Positions 1 through 12,553 of a stretch of DNA of 64,000 nucleotides are shown in pieces. The position numbers and the translations under genes are program-made. The notes under the pieces are model-generated. The model was not told the origin of the DNA. It ran no database searches and saw only the letters and a program-made list of their open reading frames with translations. Source of the stretch: Prostheceraeus crozeri (lineage: Eukaryota; Platyhelminthes; Polycladida; Euryleptidae); contig CAJQUW010000616.1 in assembly GCA_907163375.1 (NCBI GenBank), positions 83,501 through 147,500 on the forward strand, in the 5' to 3' direction. How positions within the stretch are numbered: the first letter of the stretch is position 1; each line of letters starts with the position of its first letter.

Positions 1-1564
1 ATTGGCTTATCTGACCACGAAAACAAACCTGCAACAATGATTCTCACATTCATGATACGGTCAATGTCGTTTAAATATAGAGACGTCGTAGCCCTCTATC
101 CAATTTCTCGTTTCAACACCAACATCCTAAAAAATTGCTTCAATGAAGTTTTCCGAACAGTGGTAGATAGCGGTTTTGATATCATAATGACAGTAGCTGA
201 TAACCATGTGGTAAATCGTTCATTTTTCGTCCATCTGTCGCACTGAGAAATGAAGCCTTATGTTCAAAACCCCCTCGATTGTGAAAAGAAACTATTCATT
301 CTGATCGATCCCAAACACAAGTTTGAAAATGTGTAAAACAACTGTCACAATCGTAAGCTTTTTGCTTACCCATCATTTGAGGTTGAAGAGACATCGCCTT
401 TCCATCCATCATTTGAGCATATTCGTGAATTGTATGAGGAAGAACCATCAAAGCCTTTGAGGATGTCAAAGAAACTGAATAAGACAATGGTGTTTCCCAC
501 TAATATACAAAAAACCTCAGTTGGATTAGCAATGTCTGTTTTCGACGAGTCAACTTCAACCACCCTGTGATATTACAGCGAAACGAAAAATTCTGATTGG
601 ACAGAAACAGCCAAATTCATAGAAATTGTTACTACTGTGGGGAACTTTGAATATCAGATCATCCACTATAGGCAAGAACAAGTGCGATCCTCTACGTTAT
701 CCTATCACATCTTCTTCTTCTGAGCAGTTACGATATTTAAGAGACTTTTCAGCGTTTCTTAGAAAGTGGCGGAGTTCAGGTACAAAAGGTCTCTCCTCGG
801 AAACTTTTATGGCCTGCATTCAAATGTGTGAAACGATTCCTTTAATTTGCGAAAGCCTTTTGAACGAGTTCAACTTCAAATCCATCCTCACAGCAAATTT
901 CCAGAGGGATTGTCTAGAATCACGCTTTTCATGGTACAGGCAACTCTCGCGTGCCAACTATATTATATCAGCGCACACCAGGTCTTCGAAAACGAAAAGA
1001 CAATTAGAATCGTTTCGCTTCTTAAACACACAAAAATCTCCCCAGTCGAGATGATAGATTCTATCCGAGCTGTCGAAGCACAAGAGAAAGATGTTAGCGA
1101 AGATATTACTTTTTTCAAAGACAAAATTGATATTACCAAGATTGATGAGTTGAGCGAATCGGATTTAGATATCCTGTATTATGTTTCAAGAAGTGTTTCT
1201 CGGTCATTAAAACTAAGCTGTGAGACCTGCAAGTCATCGTTATTTGTATCTGATTGCGACAAGATGTCTGACTTAGAACGGAGCGTAGTTCACTCTGAAT
1301 TGTTTGCCTTTTTCAAGGAATAGAATAGAGGAGGTCTTTGCTCTCCTACTGACCTATACTGTATTTTACCAAATCATTGAAAGTGACTTTTTGAAAAACG
1401 AATTCCTCAGTCGAGGACATCAAAAATTTCTGTTTGTCCGTTTGGCATGTGAACTGATACATGACAGTGTAAATTCATATCTGTTGAATGCGTGCCCTGA
1501 TTGTAGCAAAGCATTGCATGAAAATGTGTGTTTTGAGAGACATAAAGAACTCTTCTGGTTCTAA
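1..1564 (+). pseudogene. P-element superfamily transposase remnant (left end off-window)
   Basis: Translations in more than one frame give the consecutive landmarks of P-type/THAP9-like transposases. VVALYPISRF and an ADNHVVNRSFF segment come at 90-230, LFILIDPKHKFEN (the DpvH-type motif) near 285-330, a helical segment at 780-900, then RDCLESRFSWYRQLSRANYI and QVFENEKTIRIVSLLK near 895-1030, and a Cys-containing tail (CETCKSS, CPDCSKA). A stop follows the LIDPKHKFEN motif. The reading frame changes near 965 and again near 1310, so this copy cannot make a full transposase. No terminal repeat is visible on the right and the N-terminal THAP finger would lie left of the window. The family assignment rests on motif order and is fairly secure; precise ends are not. 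Confidence 0.72.
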
Positions 1565-3305
1565 ATCAGCAGAGAGAAAGATCAAGAAGCTCAATTCTTC
1601 AAAGTAACAGTTCTATTGTCTGAATATATGGATATCATTTCTACAACTCTGTTTTCCTATGCTATATCAATGATCATTGGAATCAGAGTAGGCCTACATT
1701 ATGTCTTTCGCTTGTGTCTAAACAGGTACGTCTAAATCTATAATCTTAGAACATATCTTTATTGTATTAGAAAGTATATAACATAGGTATACACTTTATT
1801 TGATATGTTCTGTGCAAGTGATTCGACAGATAGTCTGCAATATGATACGTGATCAAAAATGAAAAATAAAAAACGATATAGGCCTGTAGGCGATGTTAGC
1901 CTAAAAGCGTGCCCTAATCATACACGGCTAAAACAGAATCTCGTCGCTTATGTGCACTCCTCAAACTTGAAATTTAAACGAAGTAATACACCGTGCTTCT
2001 ATCTTCATAAGGTGCGAATTTCTGAATTCGGTCATATCATTAGTAGATACAAGATTATCGATGACAGCCACAAGCGTTGAATGAAGTCTAGGCTCTACCC
2101 ATACCAATATTGATTTAATATTAGTGGCTCATCAATCGATATACATGTATGTGTAATTGGACGGAAAAGCGAAATAGAACAGGTGTTTATGTACCCACTC
2201 ATGAATGGCCTCTACTTGTGGGTGTCGCAAAATCGTGTCGTGTCCTAGCTACAAACCATCGAGACGTCCGTGGGTATTGATGAATACTCAACTCCCTCTG
2301 TAGAATTCATGACTTTTAACAAATTCAGTGAGAATCCGTGTATTACACTGAGGAATTGGCTATTAATAAAGCTCACCCATGTCAACAACGCTCTTCGAGT
2401 TATTCACCATGCTTAAACTACAATATGGATCTACTTATTGCAAATAATCTACAGAGTGCATTTAAGGTCCAAGTGGAATCGATCATCGGATGTCTGTCAA
2501 TGTCAAAGATGTTGTCAATGTGCATTGTATAACATACGTAATATATGTTGTTTGTTTTTATTTACTTTAGCCATTTAATTACAATTTTATATCAAATTTT
2601 TTGATAATTCATATATATTTTTTCTGGTGTATCATGTAATTTCTTGCCGCAAAATTTCATTTACACGTTAGATTATTGCCAAGCCTGGCAATCGCATTTG
2701 GCGTGGCCGGGCACCGGTGGTCAAATCAACGATATACATGTACAACCATAGCCAGGCTTCGTACAATTGTTGCAAAGAAACAATCTGCATGATCAGAAAT
2801 AAAGACGCGGTTCATTTTTCTGTTCAGAAAAGTCATTTAGTCATGTATTTGTTGAATTGTAAGTGAACTTCACTCTACCTTTATCTATGAATGAAACAAT
2901 TGGTTTTCATTTGTGTCATTCCTATATAACATGCGCTCTTCAGATTTGATAATCAACTGACATGAAATAATGCAATGAAGTCTAATTGAAAGAATCTTCG
3001 AAGAATTGTATATAATTCTTGATATATCAAGAGTGTGCTCTTATTTACAACTGCACGTTTTGCAAAACATCTGAAAAAGTAGAATAGACTATTATTTGTT
3101 GCAATTTGGACGGTGTATATAAAAATTTCTTGATTTATCATTAAAACGCCTTTTTATTTCTGTAATTACTAAAAAGAGGCAATGAATAGGAATATTTGTT
3201 ACTCGCTTACAAATATTTTCAAATTCATGCAATATCAGCTGATTTTCATTGGTTTCGTTGCACACAAGGTAAAAACACTTCTATTTCCTATCTAGCCCTT
3301 TATAA
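1565..3305. other. Stretch without a recognisable gene
   Basis: Only short open frames with no recognisable motif. AT-rich intergenic or intronic sequence between the P-type remnant and the Tc1 element. No tandem array or long inverted repeat was seen. Confidence 0.6.
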
Positions 3306-3307
3306 TA

Positions 3308-4963
3308 CAGATTGTTTCATAAAAAATGGATCACCCTTAAACATCGCCTTAACTTCAACTTTGTCTAACTCCGCCAAACTTGAACGAATTTCTCTGAAAT
3401 TTGGAAGAGATGTCAGTTGTACTTACTAATATCATTGTTGGAAATTTCAAGCATGAATATTGAGTTGTTTTCCTGTTATAGATAAAAAAGTAGTAGATAA
3501 TTTGATCTTCATTTAGCAATGTTACACAAAATCATACCTCACTCTTATAAAATTACATTTGTTTTCTTTGTTATGTAATATGTTGTTCTACAAGCCAAAA
3601 GCTATCAAGCAAAACAAAAATAAAGAAAATCGGTCAATCAGAGCCAGTATAGCACCATTATTCATCAACAATAATGTAACTGCTACATGTGATTAACTGG
3701 ACTTCATGTTCCATAGCTTCCTGACTTCGTTGCGGTGGTGTTGGCAGCACTCCTGATTGCTTTCAGCTAGAAATCTATCTCTTACCGGTTGAAAACAATA
3801 CAAAACACAAATGAACAATAACGAGATCGCATTCACAAAAGGCAAAGTGTCAGCCTTGCTAGAACTAGGTTTTTCTTTGCGAGCTACAAGCAAGCGACTA
3901 AATGTCCCTTACACAAACGTGCATCGATGGCATAATGATGATTTTCGACTCTGTCGTAAAGAGGGCTCTGGCCGTCCACGCAAAACATCCAAACGTAGAG
4001 ACCGCCTAATTTTGAGATTTGTTAAAGTTGATCCAAGTCTCTCGTTAACTGAGATGGCTGCACTAGACTCGTCTATTTCTAAGTCCACTATTCATAGAAG
4101 ACTTATTGAGTCGAATTTCAAGAGCTGTAACAGTCCCTCTCAGATCGAATTATCAGATCAGCATACAAAAAGACGTCTCAGATGGGCAATGAGTCATTGT
4201 CACTGGCGAAATCAATGGGATCGGGTTGTCTGGTCTGATGAGGCATCAGTCCGTCTGAAGGATAGTGATGGTCGATTGAGATTATGGATAAAATCTGATC
4301 AGGAAATTCCGAGACATTTACATCGTCCCCGGGTACAAGGTGGTGCGACTCTACTGATTTGGGCTGGCATTTGGACCAATGGCAGCTCTGAACTTCACAT
4401 ACAGCAAGGAACCATGAATTCTGAACGCTATGTGAATGTTTTACGAATGAACATTGGCCAAATGACAGATCAACTTGGTGATCCATCGACTTGGTTATTT
4501 ATGGATGATAATGCTACGTGTCACAGGAGTAGTAGAGTCAACTTGTGCAAGTCTCAATTAGGGCTTAGGACATTATCTTGGCCAACTCGTTCTCCTGATC
4601 TGAATCCCATAGAAAATGTATGGAGTATTCTAAAGCGTAACGTTCATCGTTCACTGCTACCTACAGATGGCGTATCACAACTTACGTCACTGCTAAAAAG
4701 AGAGTGGAGAAAGTTAGATCAGTCAAAAATCAACGATATCATCGAATCAATGCCTAGACGAATTGGTAATGTCATTGACAATAAGGGTAGGGCCACAAAA
4801 TATTAGCTTCTTAAGAACCGTTACTGTGTCATAGCTTATCAGATTATATAAGGACATTTAAATATATTAGGGACATGAAATAACATGAAAAATGCTTTCT
4901 GTATCATACTTATGTTTTATTTAGTCAAATTTTAGGATGATCCACTTTTTATGAAACGGACTG
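3308..4963 (+). mobile_element. Complete Tc1-type DNA transposon (copy 1)
   Basis: The ends are inverted repeats of about 30 bp. The left end starts CAGATTGTTTCATAAAAAAT and the right end, read on the minus strand, starts CAGTCCGTTTCATAAAAAGT. Both are flanked by TA (3306-3307 and 4964-4965), the duplication expected for Tc1/mariner. The single internal gene is uninterrupted (3811-4806). A second, internally deleted copy lies inverted at 26927-28264 and is nearly identical over the shared parts, which points to recent activity. Total length 1,656 bp is normal for the family. Confidence 0.92.
3811..4806 (+). CDS. Tc1-type transposase, DD34E, apparently intact
   Basis: 331 codons from ATG to stop with no interruption. 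The N-terminal half has two helix-turn-helix segments (about residues 10-45, and 70-110 after a GSGRPRKT AT-hook-like linker). The catalytic triad is visible: Asp in VVWSDEAS, Asp in LFMDDNATCH, and Glu in SPDLNPIENVW, with 34 residues between the second Asp and the Glu, which is the Tc1 signature. The C-terminus ends GRATKY, near the usual family ending. It should cut and rejoin its own element by DNA transposition in the nucleus. The ATG lies about 500 bp inside the left terminus. Confidence 0.93.
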   Translation: MNNNEIAFTKGKVSALLELGFSLRATSKRLNVPYTNVHRWHNDDFRLCRKEGSGRPRKTSKRRDRLILRFVKVDPSLSLTEMAALDSSISKSTIHRRLIESNFKSCNSPSQIELSDQHTKRRLRWAMSHCHWRNQWDRVVWSDEASVRLKDSDGRLRLWIKSDQEIPRHLHRPRVQGGATLLIWAGIWTNGSSELHIQQGTMNSERYVNVLRMNIGQMTDQLGDPSTWLFMDDNATCHRSSRVNLCKSQLGLRTLSWPTRSPDLNPIENVWSILKRNVHRSLLPTDGVSQLTSLLKREWRKLDQSKINDIIESMPRRIGNVIDNKGRATKY

Positions 4964-5042
4964 TATTAAATATCTTTGGCGTAATCATACCACAGGCAAC
5001 TTGCAACTGGCAGAAAATCACATAATCAAAGACAATGATTTC

Positions 5043-5475
5043 AATTAACTTAAAAGATGTGAATGGTTCCGCATCACTATTCAGATTCTGGAAATGAAAC
5101 ATGAATTTAGTGAATCATAAAATCATGTCGCTGAAAATTGAATTAAAAACTTGAAATCTCAGCCAAGAAAGCACGAACAATATCGCGACTTTGTCATGAA
5201 GACTTCCATTATAATGCGGCTCATGAAATGCCCTTGCAAATTAGCTTTGTTTCCGCTTATTTACGATGCTTGTTTCATTTATATAGGAGAGTCATCTCGG
5301 TAGTAATCTATATAAATTGGCAAATTTTGACATTTATATAAATATTTTCAACAAATAATTTCAATCTCAAATAATTTTTTGGAATACGGGAAGGTAATCT
5401 CCTAAAAAACTGAATCTTTTCATACAAACATTTTCACTGTATACAGATACTTTTTTGAGTCGACATTCTAGGTCT
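5043..5475. repeat. Left copy of a diverged direct repeat flanking a PLE remnant
   Basis: Clearly related to 7095-7570: shared blocks include AAAAGATGT, the stretch around AATCATAAAATCATGTCG, TGAAAATTGAATT, TCATCTCGGTAGTA and a shared tail around TTTTCACT. The right copy carries extra insertions. The repeats bracket Penelope-type coding fragments (5490-6215), so they may be PLE terminal repeats (pLTRs) or the result of tandem partial copies. Divergence implies considerable age. Confidence 0.55.
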
Positions 5476-5489
5476 ATATATCCTTAATC

Positions 5490-6215
5490 TAGGGGGACAT
5501 CATTGTTCATAAAGGATTGCCACTCAGGATGTAGTATTCCCCGGCAATCCCACCATCCCTACAGAAATAAGTCTAATACCATTTTCAATGACTTCTTGAG
5601 AGCCAAACGTATTAGTTCAAGTCCTGTGCTACAACGAGAAAGCTTTCAAGTGTGGTGGAAAAGAATTCTCAGCAATGGTTATCTTTACAAAATCGTTACG
5701 ACAATGAAACGGAAGGTATTATATTCATGTACCTAAGAAAAAGGATTCAGACATCAAGAAGAGAATCTTTCTGCCATTCATTGACAACACGATCTGCAGA
5801 CAATTGACCACTTTACTGGATAGAACTTGATTAAAGTAATTCTGTGGAAAGAGCAGGTACAGATTGGTTACAGGACAAAGTCATAGGTCAATTGTTCCAA
5901 GAGTCCACAAACGAGAAAGCTATGCAATATCAATAATTGTGAAGTGTATGAACGCGGCAATGCTGCAATGCCAAAGGTGTGGTCTATCAAGTGTCCTGCA
6001 ATCATCGTGTCAACGTCATACATTAAAGAGACGAAGAGAACAATTCGATCACGATTACTGGAACACACGAAGAGCCACCTCTGCTGTATTTGAACACATA
6101 TCTATGCACGGCCAACCATCAATCAAGGACATTAATTGGAAATGTCTGCACAAAAACGTGATGAACACTTTTGTCCGCCGTAGACTTGAAATATCTGAGA
6201 TTAGTTCATGATCAC
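5490..6215 (+). mobile_element. Penelope-like element remnant: end of RT and GIY-YIG endonuclease
   Basis: One frame near 5503-5736 gives SHHPYRNKS, an RAKRISSS segment and RILSNGYLYKIV, the pattern just downstream of the RT palm in Penelope proteins. Near 5960-6150, frames give GVVYQVSC, YIKETKRTIRSRLLEHTKS and TSAVFEHISMHGQPSIKDIN, which is the GIY-YIG endonuclease pattern (C...YIGET..R...RL.EH...SAV.EH). The piece is old and broken, and the 5' RT part is absent. PLEs normally insert via target-primed reverse transcription. Confidence 0.6.
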
Positions 6216-6251
6216 CTATCTTAAATACTATGCTGAATAATTGACTCTTAT

Positions 6252-6287
6252 TTCCCATGATTGAGGCTAAGCCGAAGAGTCGGGAGA
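6252..6287 (+). ncRNA. Possible decayed hammerhead ribozyme-like motif of a PLE
   Basis: TCCC pairs with GGGA (stem I). Between them are ATGATTGA (degenerate CUGAUGA core), a GGCT-AA-GCC stem II and GAAGAGTC (degenerate GAAA...GUC). It lies 40 bases after the PLE GIY-YIG fragment, where these elements are known to carry hammerheads. The core deviates from consensus, so activity is doubtful. Confidence 0.3.
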
Positions 6288-6289
6288 TT

Positions 6290-7094
6290 TTATGATTTAT
6301 TTTTATATACTAATCGATCGAGAAATATTTCATTTTGGAAATAGCTTGCCTATGATGTTCCGATCGAGTGCCAGTAATAAACAAGTAGTGTTAAATATCT
6401 TTGCAAAAAACCCACATTGCTGTTAAGATGGTGAAAATTTTGTGATGGAATCTACATATTTCATAGAGTAAACATATTAGGTAGAGTAGCATTTCAGCGC
6501 CAGTTAAATCCCCAATGTGCATGCAGTTTCGATTATATTTAATGAACATGAGTCGAGACCCAGAACCACCTGTGAGATATGCACTTGTTTGCACTTCTGG
6601 AGAAATGCACACGGATTAGACTGATCATGATTTACAATACAGAATAAAGAGTAGCATTCCACAGATCTCCATGTGATTGAATCTAAGAAATCTCATGTAT
6701 TGTTCCAGCGAGTGAATCATAAACTCAGAAGCCAACATCTCGTCAATTACTGCAGAACTTTGCGCAGAAAGAAAATGTTCTTTCCATGTACGACCTCTCT
6801 CATCAACGAGAACCTAAGAAAAGCCAGCTGAATTCGCAATTTCTCAGAATTTTCATAAATTGTCAACTGTCTTCATACTTTTGTACATTATGATTTATAT
6901 TACTTTCAAAATATATACTTTATTATTATTATGTCATGACAACTTGGAAGGTAATATAGTTTGTTAAATTAACAACTCGATGGGTTGCCATTATATTATT
7001 AAATGCTCAGATTTATAATAGTAAGATAATTTTCTTAAGCGTGATCATCTGCCATTGAAAGAGGAGAACATCGTAGTCAAAGAAACTGTTCACA
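6290..7094. other. Stretch without a recognisable gene
   Basis: AT-rich, only short unremarkable frames; probably remnant non-coding part of the PLE copy or host intergenic DNA. Confidence 0.5.
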
Positions 7095-7570
7095 ATCATC
7101 TTTAAAAGATGTAAATGGGTCCACATTACTATTCAGATTCAAGAAATGACGCCGTGTGAATCATAAAATCATGTCGTTGAAAATTGAATTGTAAACATGA
7201 CATCTCAGTCATGGAAGAAGCTCTCAATAAGATCTCAACTTTTCCTTGAAGACTTGCAGAGACTTGCATTATAGTGAAGTTCATGAAATTTTCCTTGATC
7301 ATCAGCTATTTGTCATCAGCTTAATTTTAGCTTAATTGTGATACTTGTTAGAAAATATTTATTCCTTTGGATATCCAACTTATTTCATGCTACTCATAAA
7401 GTGGCTTCATCTCGGTAGTATATTAATACAGGAACAAATGTCAAAAAGTTAGCTTTTTAAAAACTGCTCAACTACGTTTTTGGATCGCAGGAACGTGTTC
7501 TTCGCAAAAAACTGAATTTTATAAGAATTTTCACTTTATACGGATTTTTTTGAATCCACACCATTATAGA
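7095..7570. repeat. Right copy of the diverged direct repeat
   Basis: Homologous to 5043-5475 over about 420 bp with scattered insertions; spacing between equivalent points is about 2.05 kb. See the left copy for the shared blocks. Confidence 0.55.
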
Positions 7571-7639
7571 GTAGCAAGTCAGCATGTATTAACCCTTAAC
7601 AGGCCGACGTCGCTCAAAATGACCTGTGTATTAGATGAC

Positions 7640-7965
7640 AAGCGTGAGTAAACGCGTTTTTGATGTGGATGCTTGAATTTGTATATTCACAAGAGAATAC
7701 TGGCACAAATGCATCGCTAATTGATGGAAAAATGAAAATGAAAATTTGAACTTAAACTAACTTATACAAATCTTTATCAATTTGCATCCCACAGGTACCG
7801 AAGAAAGTTATAAGGGTACGTAAACGCGTTTTCGAGCTAGCAGCTTGATCAGCCATGCGTTTTCACAAGACGGTATAATTTCAAAAAGTAATCGTTTATT
7901 GATGGCAAAACTCGCAGATTTGTGGCTTAACTTGTACACGTCTATGGTGCATAAAAATAGCCGAT
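7640..7965. repeat. Two diverged tandem units of about 178 bp
   Basis: GTAAACGCGTTTT occurs near 7648 and 7822, followed in both by related runs (cttga...ttcacaaga...attgatgg...cttaact...tacac/tacaaatct). A simple old tandem duplication; no coding capacity recognised. Confidence 0.45.
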
Positions 7966-8741
7966 GAACATACTTGACGTATGCAAATTCATACCAAATT
8001 ATTTTCTTCGATTCTGAATGCCTGTTGTGCAATAGAATGTAATCAGAAAGATGAAGTACCGGTAATTGACTCAACGATTTTTTGTGGGGATCCGATTTTT
8101 GCCTGACCTGCTTTCAGTTCTGAATGTGTTCTTGATATTTATTCAACAAGTTTTCTGCTCCAGGCTCTTGGATGCCGGGTGCTTTGATATCATTATGAAT
8201 GTGGCAACAGCATGCTGTCTAACGTTGTTATTGTCTAGGTTTGATTTCGAAATGAATAAGCAAAATTAAGCAAATTCATCTCCATGTGCAAACTAAGCAA
8301 GATTTAGCATATGATGCAGCATTCACACTTCGCATTTAATAAGCCCATTACTAGACGGCCTATAAATTTAAGCTGTCAAAAACATTTTATAAAATGAAAG
8401 CAGAAGACATAAGCATGTGCAATCAGAATTTAAAAATCAGCTGTGGTTGCATTGATTACTTTTGGCTAGTTTTTAAGGTATGTTGATTTTGAATGCCATT
8501 GCTTTTCTTTGTAGGATAAAAAAGCACGGTAAGTAATTTGAAAATCAGTTGCAATTTTTTGTACATACATAAAGCCATGAAATAAAATTTAAAATGCAAT
8601 AATAAAGGTCATAAGCCTATGTAAAACCTTGCAGGTGTCAGTAATAGATTCACGCTGTTGCATGAAATGTTGAGTAGCAGCACCGTCTCAGAGATCTTAG
8701 ACGATCATTCTTATTTAAGAAAGATTGAATACAATGAATAA

Positions 8742-9002
8742 TCACTTCAACCTTCGCCTCAATAGTTTTCCAGCTGGCGATTTTGGAATACTTTTAATAA
8801 TCTCTACACCACCGAATAGCTGCTCATGAGGCTTGAGTCGATCTTTGACGAATCCCTGCAATTCTTCATCCGAAAATCCTTCATTTGGTATCACAAACGC
8901 TCTTGCAACTTCGCACATCTGTGGATGTGGAACTCCAAGAACTACGCAATCATCAACTCTCGGATGAGAATTAATCATCAATTCCAAATCTGACGGAACG
9001 AT
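8742..9002 (-). CDS. Terminal exon of an acyl-CoA synthetase / 4CL-luciferase-like enzyme
   Basis: The minus strand shows a splice acceptor (pyrimidine-rich then CTTTCAG) followed by an open exon of 86 codons and TGA. It encodes the C-terminal subdomain of the AMP-forming (ANL) family: IVPSDLELMINSHPRVDDC, VVLGVPHPQMCEVARAFVIP, then SIPKSPAGKLLRRRLK with the catalytic lysine of the PKxxSGKxLRR motif (here SPAGK). The exon itself is clean. The only matching upstream coding lies 9.6 kb away (18594-20345) and is damaged, so the locus as a whole may be a pseudogene. The roughly 100-residue middle part (the GYGMTE and GD motifs) was not located in the 9.6-kb gap. Confidence 0.82.
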   Translation of the reverse strand: MVPSDLELMINSHPRVDDCVVLGVPHPQMCEVARAFVIPNEGFSDEELQGFVKDRLKPHEQLFGGVEIIKSIPKSPAGKLLRRRLK

Positions 9003-9562
9003 CTGAAAGAAGGAAGGCGATAATACTGAATGACTTAAATAATGGACACTATTTATATGAAAATTCAGATGAATTAACCGTTGTCCTATGTTTGGGGTGC
9101 TTTTGGCACCCCAAGCACTTTTTCAAATGCTCTCACTTTTATTGTATTGCATTTCAGCCTTAGATATTTCATGACTTTACTACAAATTTGACTTAAATTA
9201 TCTGGGTAAAGTACTAAAAAAAATAAATTCATAATGTAGGAGATTGATCTAAAAACATGGTAGTCTATGTTCGGGGTGCTTTAGGCATCCCACCAACAAT
9301 CATCACGGCAACGTACGATCCTCAGTTCTACTGACGTCAACCACAGACCAATTGAGCGTCTCCTCTTCACGATTTCAGGACACCCGTTCTCAATGACAAC
9401 AATAGACGTTATTGAGACAGCATTGACGTTGTTTCATAGATCACGCCTGATGCTGCTGCAAAATGTTTCACTCATTGGTTCGAGATGAAAAAAATCGACG
9501 AACCACATCTGCATGTGTATTCATTATGTGTGTTGTATGCACAGTAGTTCATCACAATTGAT

Positions 9563-12160
9563 ATGGCATCTAGACCTAGACGCGCTGCTGCGATCGAAGC
9601 AACTAGAAGTTTGTTTTCTTATAGCGAAGACCATGAGATTGATGTAGGCCTACAAGAGATCATAGCAAACGAAGATTGTGTTGATGACGTGGATTCCGAA
9701 GTTACAGATGAATTAGATGATCAGCTGGACATTGTCGAACAAAAGGAAGATGATATCTTAGATGAAGATTATTTACATCACTTATCCGAGGATTCAGAGG
9801 GAGAGTCTGAATCAGAACCGGTATGTACGAATGTTTTTAGATTCTGATTTTACCATATATTATTATTATATACACTAAAACGAATACCGAATACGGCAAT
9901 GAATGTCGCACTTTGCATTGTCTGCAATATGAAAGTGCGACATTCTTTATTTAGTTCAGTGTATGTAAAGGAATATACTAGGCATATACAATTGCAAGAA
10001 TAATTTCGATAGATCTGATGGTTATGTTTTTCTCATACGTATATGGATAGCCTACACACAGTCTAATTCACGGTAGTTGTGTATAATAAAACTGTACATA
10101 GAAATACTACTACATCTTAGAATATTTTTTTTCTAGGGTCACATGGCACACCGGAGCGCATGATTTTTTATCCAACGATAATAATCTATAAGATGCAACC
10201 GTAATTGTAGGCCGTAAACGTAAGCATAACGGTGTGCGTACACACGGTACAGTTCCACTTCATTGCAATCTCTGTTGATTTATTGAACGCACAAAAATAC
10301 CAAATAGTGGTCAGAAGTTCAATTGCATAAAAGCAAGTTTCAGTGTGTTGCGTGTAGAGCCTAGATATAGCACATTTTATATATAATAAAGTACTTCGTA
10401 ATGAAATATCTGTAATGACGATAAGCATTATCAAAGCGATACGCATGAAAGAGTTGTCTAAAAAGGGTCAATATACCCATCCGGTACTCTCTGACTCATA
10501 GAAAGGACAACGTATAACAGAAGTATATACCACTGTATAACACTATATCGTATATCCTTGCATTCACGCATCCTTTGCATATATCAATTGTTATGTATAA
10601 TCATCATCGTACTTGTGCCAGCTACAACTTGATTATTTCCTTTGCAGGATCTCGACGAAAGTTTGACCTCTCGATCACAGAGGAGATTGACAGAAATTGA
10701 GACAGGAACAAGAGAAGGACGTGCACCAAGAAGAAACGTTTGCTATGCCAACCCTGGTGTCAGACCTGGAATAAATCCAACCACTCCAAGAGAGGCATTT
10801 TTGCTCTATTTCGACGATATAATCAACGAAGCTGTTCGATTTAGCAATCTTGAGGCTAGAAAAGTTATTTCAGCTTACAATCAGAGTAGCAGACTTCGTA
10901 ATAGCTGGAAACAGATAACACGCGAAGAAATGGAATACTTTATTGGTTTGCACATTATATGTGGAGCTTTAAAAGCGAACTTCAGAAATGTCGAGTCTCT
11001 CTGGGCACAACGCGACGGACCGCCAGTGTGTCGTTCCGCTATGAGCTTGGAACGCTTCCTTTCAATAAAGCGTTTCTTTCGTTTCGATGATCGCACAAAG
11101 CGAGATGCTGCTGATCCTCTCTCTCCGACGAGGCATGTGTGGAAACTTCTTTCGGAAAGGCTGCTTCAATTCTATACTCCAAACCTTTCATAACAGTGGA
11201 TGAACAACTATTTGAATCCCACGGACGTGCTGCATTCAGGAAGTACATCGCTTCCAAACCAGGGAAGTACGGGATAAAGATCCTGTGGTCCTATTTTTTG
11301 AAAGGTATCCCATGTATTGGTCTCTCTTGAAGAGAAAGAAGGTATGCCAGTTACTGAACCGTTTACAATGGCCCTCGTCAAACTATTCCTCGACAAAGGC
11401 TACGATGTGAGTGCGACAACTGGTTTACTAGTTGCGAGGTCGCTGAAAAGTTGAATGAGAGAGATACAACATTAGTTGGAACAATGCGTTCGAATCGACG
11501 CGGCATTCCGCCAAAAGCCAAAGACCTGAGCAATCGTCAAAATATCGGCCTCTTACTTCAAATCTGGAGATCTTCTAATGGTATCTTACTGGGATAAAGG
11601 CAGATCTCCCGTGATCCTTATTTCTACAATGTACACCTACGCATACAACAATAAAAGATGGGCTCCCTGAGATAATATCTTCATACAATGCTACAAAATC
11701 CGGTGTGGATACTGCAGACCACATGGTGAGAATATCCACATGTAAGAGAAAATGCAGGAGGTGGACGTATTCGTTTTTCTGCAATATGATTGATGTGGCC
11801 CTTTTAAACGCAGCTATTATTTTTCGTGCACTCCAACCGCCAGAAAATGCAGCGTCATTTCGAACAGAATTCCTTCTCCAATGTGGATATGAACTTGTGG
11901 ATGCAAATATTCGCCGGAGGTCTACACACATATTGAATCCACAAACTCGAATGGCTGTGAAACTGCTAGGATATAGTACAGTTGTTGCAGGTATGAACTC
12001 CTCGTCTCAACAACAGCCGAGAGCGCGACCACGGAAGAGACGGTGCAATATTTGCCCAAGGAGTGTCGATCACAAAACAACACGAACATGTGATATTTGC
12101 GCTGTTCCTATCTGCAAAACACATTCACCTGATGTGGTAAAGTGTAATGATTGCATGTAG
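9563..12160 (+). pseudogene. piggyBac transposase, two exons, decayed
   Basis: Exon 1 (9563-9820) is an acidic N-terminal region (DDVDSEVTDELDDQLD). A GTATGT donor at 9821 and a TTTGCAG acceptor ending at 10647 define an 827-bp intron that keeps the frame into exon 2 (DLDESLTSRSQRR). Exon 2 shows piggyBac landmarks: ITREEMEYFIGLHI, the catalytic ITVDEQLF with GRAAFRKYIASKPGKYGIK, CDNWFTSCEVAEKL with the second Asp, and YNATKSGVDTADHMV with the third. A C-terminal Cys-rich finger (CNIC...CDICAVPICKTH...CNDC) follows. Frame changes near 11160-11180 and again between 11320 and 11700, plus stops, leave it non-functional. All three catalytic aspartates are still readable. Confidence 0.85.
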
Positions 12161-12553
12161 CTTTCTTGAGAGATATAGGCTACGAGTATACTTTTCCTTG
12201 AGCAGCTTGCTTTACGTACATATACGGTGAGATCATTTCTGATTGATTTATTTGTAATTGTCTTGTCAATAGGCCTATATACACACAATCTGCTGTAGCC
12301 TATATCCAATTTGAAATAAAATATTCGAGGGATATTTGTGTATCATGTAATCAATTATTAGCCTAATTTTTCAATTCTTGTGATATGAGTTGAGATTCTG
12401 AAATATCTGAAATACAGTCTTTTGAACATGCATTTTTCCTAAAATGTCTCATGGAATTATCGCAAAAATTAGGTATAATAATGCGCACAATCTCACTTAA
12501 TTCAGTAAAGTTTCGTAGAATGTTGCAAATTTTTATAAAATTATCACGTTGTG

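Noticed and set aside
5043-7570. LTR retrotransposon interpretation of the paired direct repeats
   Set aside because: The coding fragments between them are Penelope RT/GIY-YIG, no gag, protease or RNase H motifs are seen, and the repeats lack TG...CA ends.
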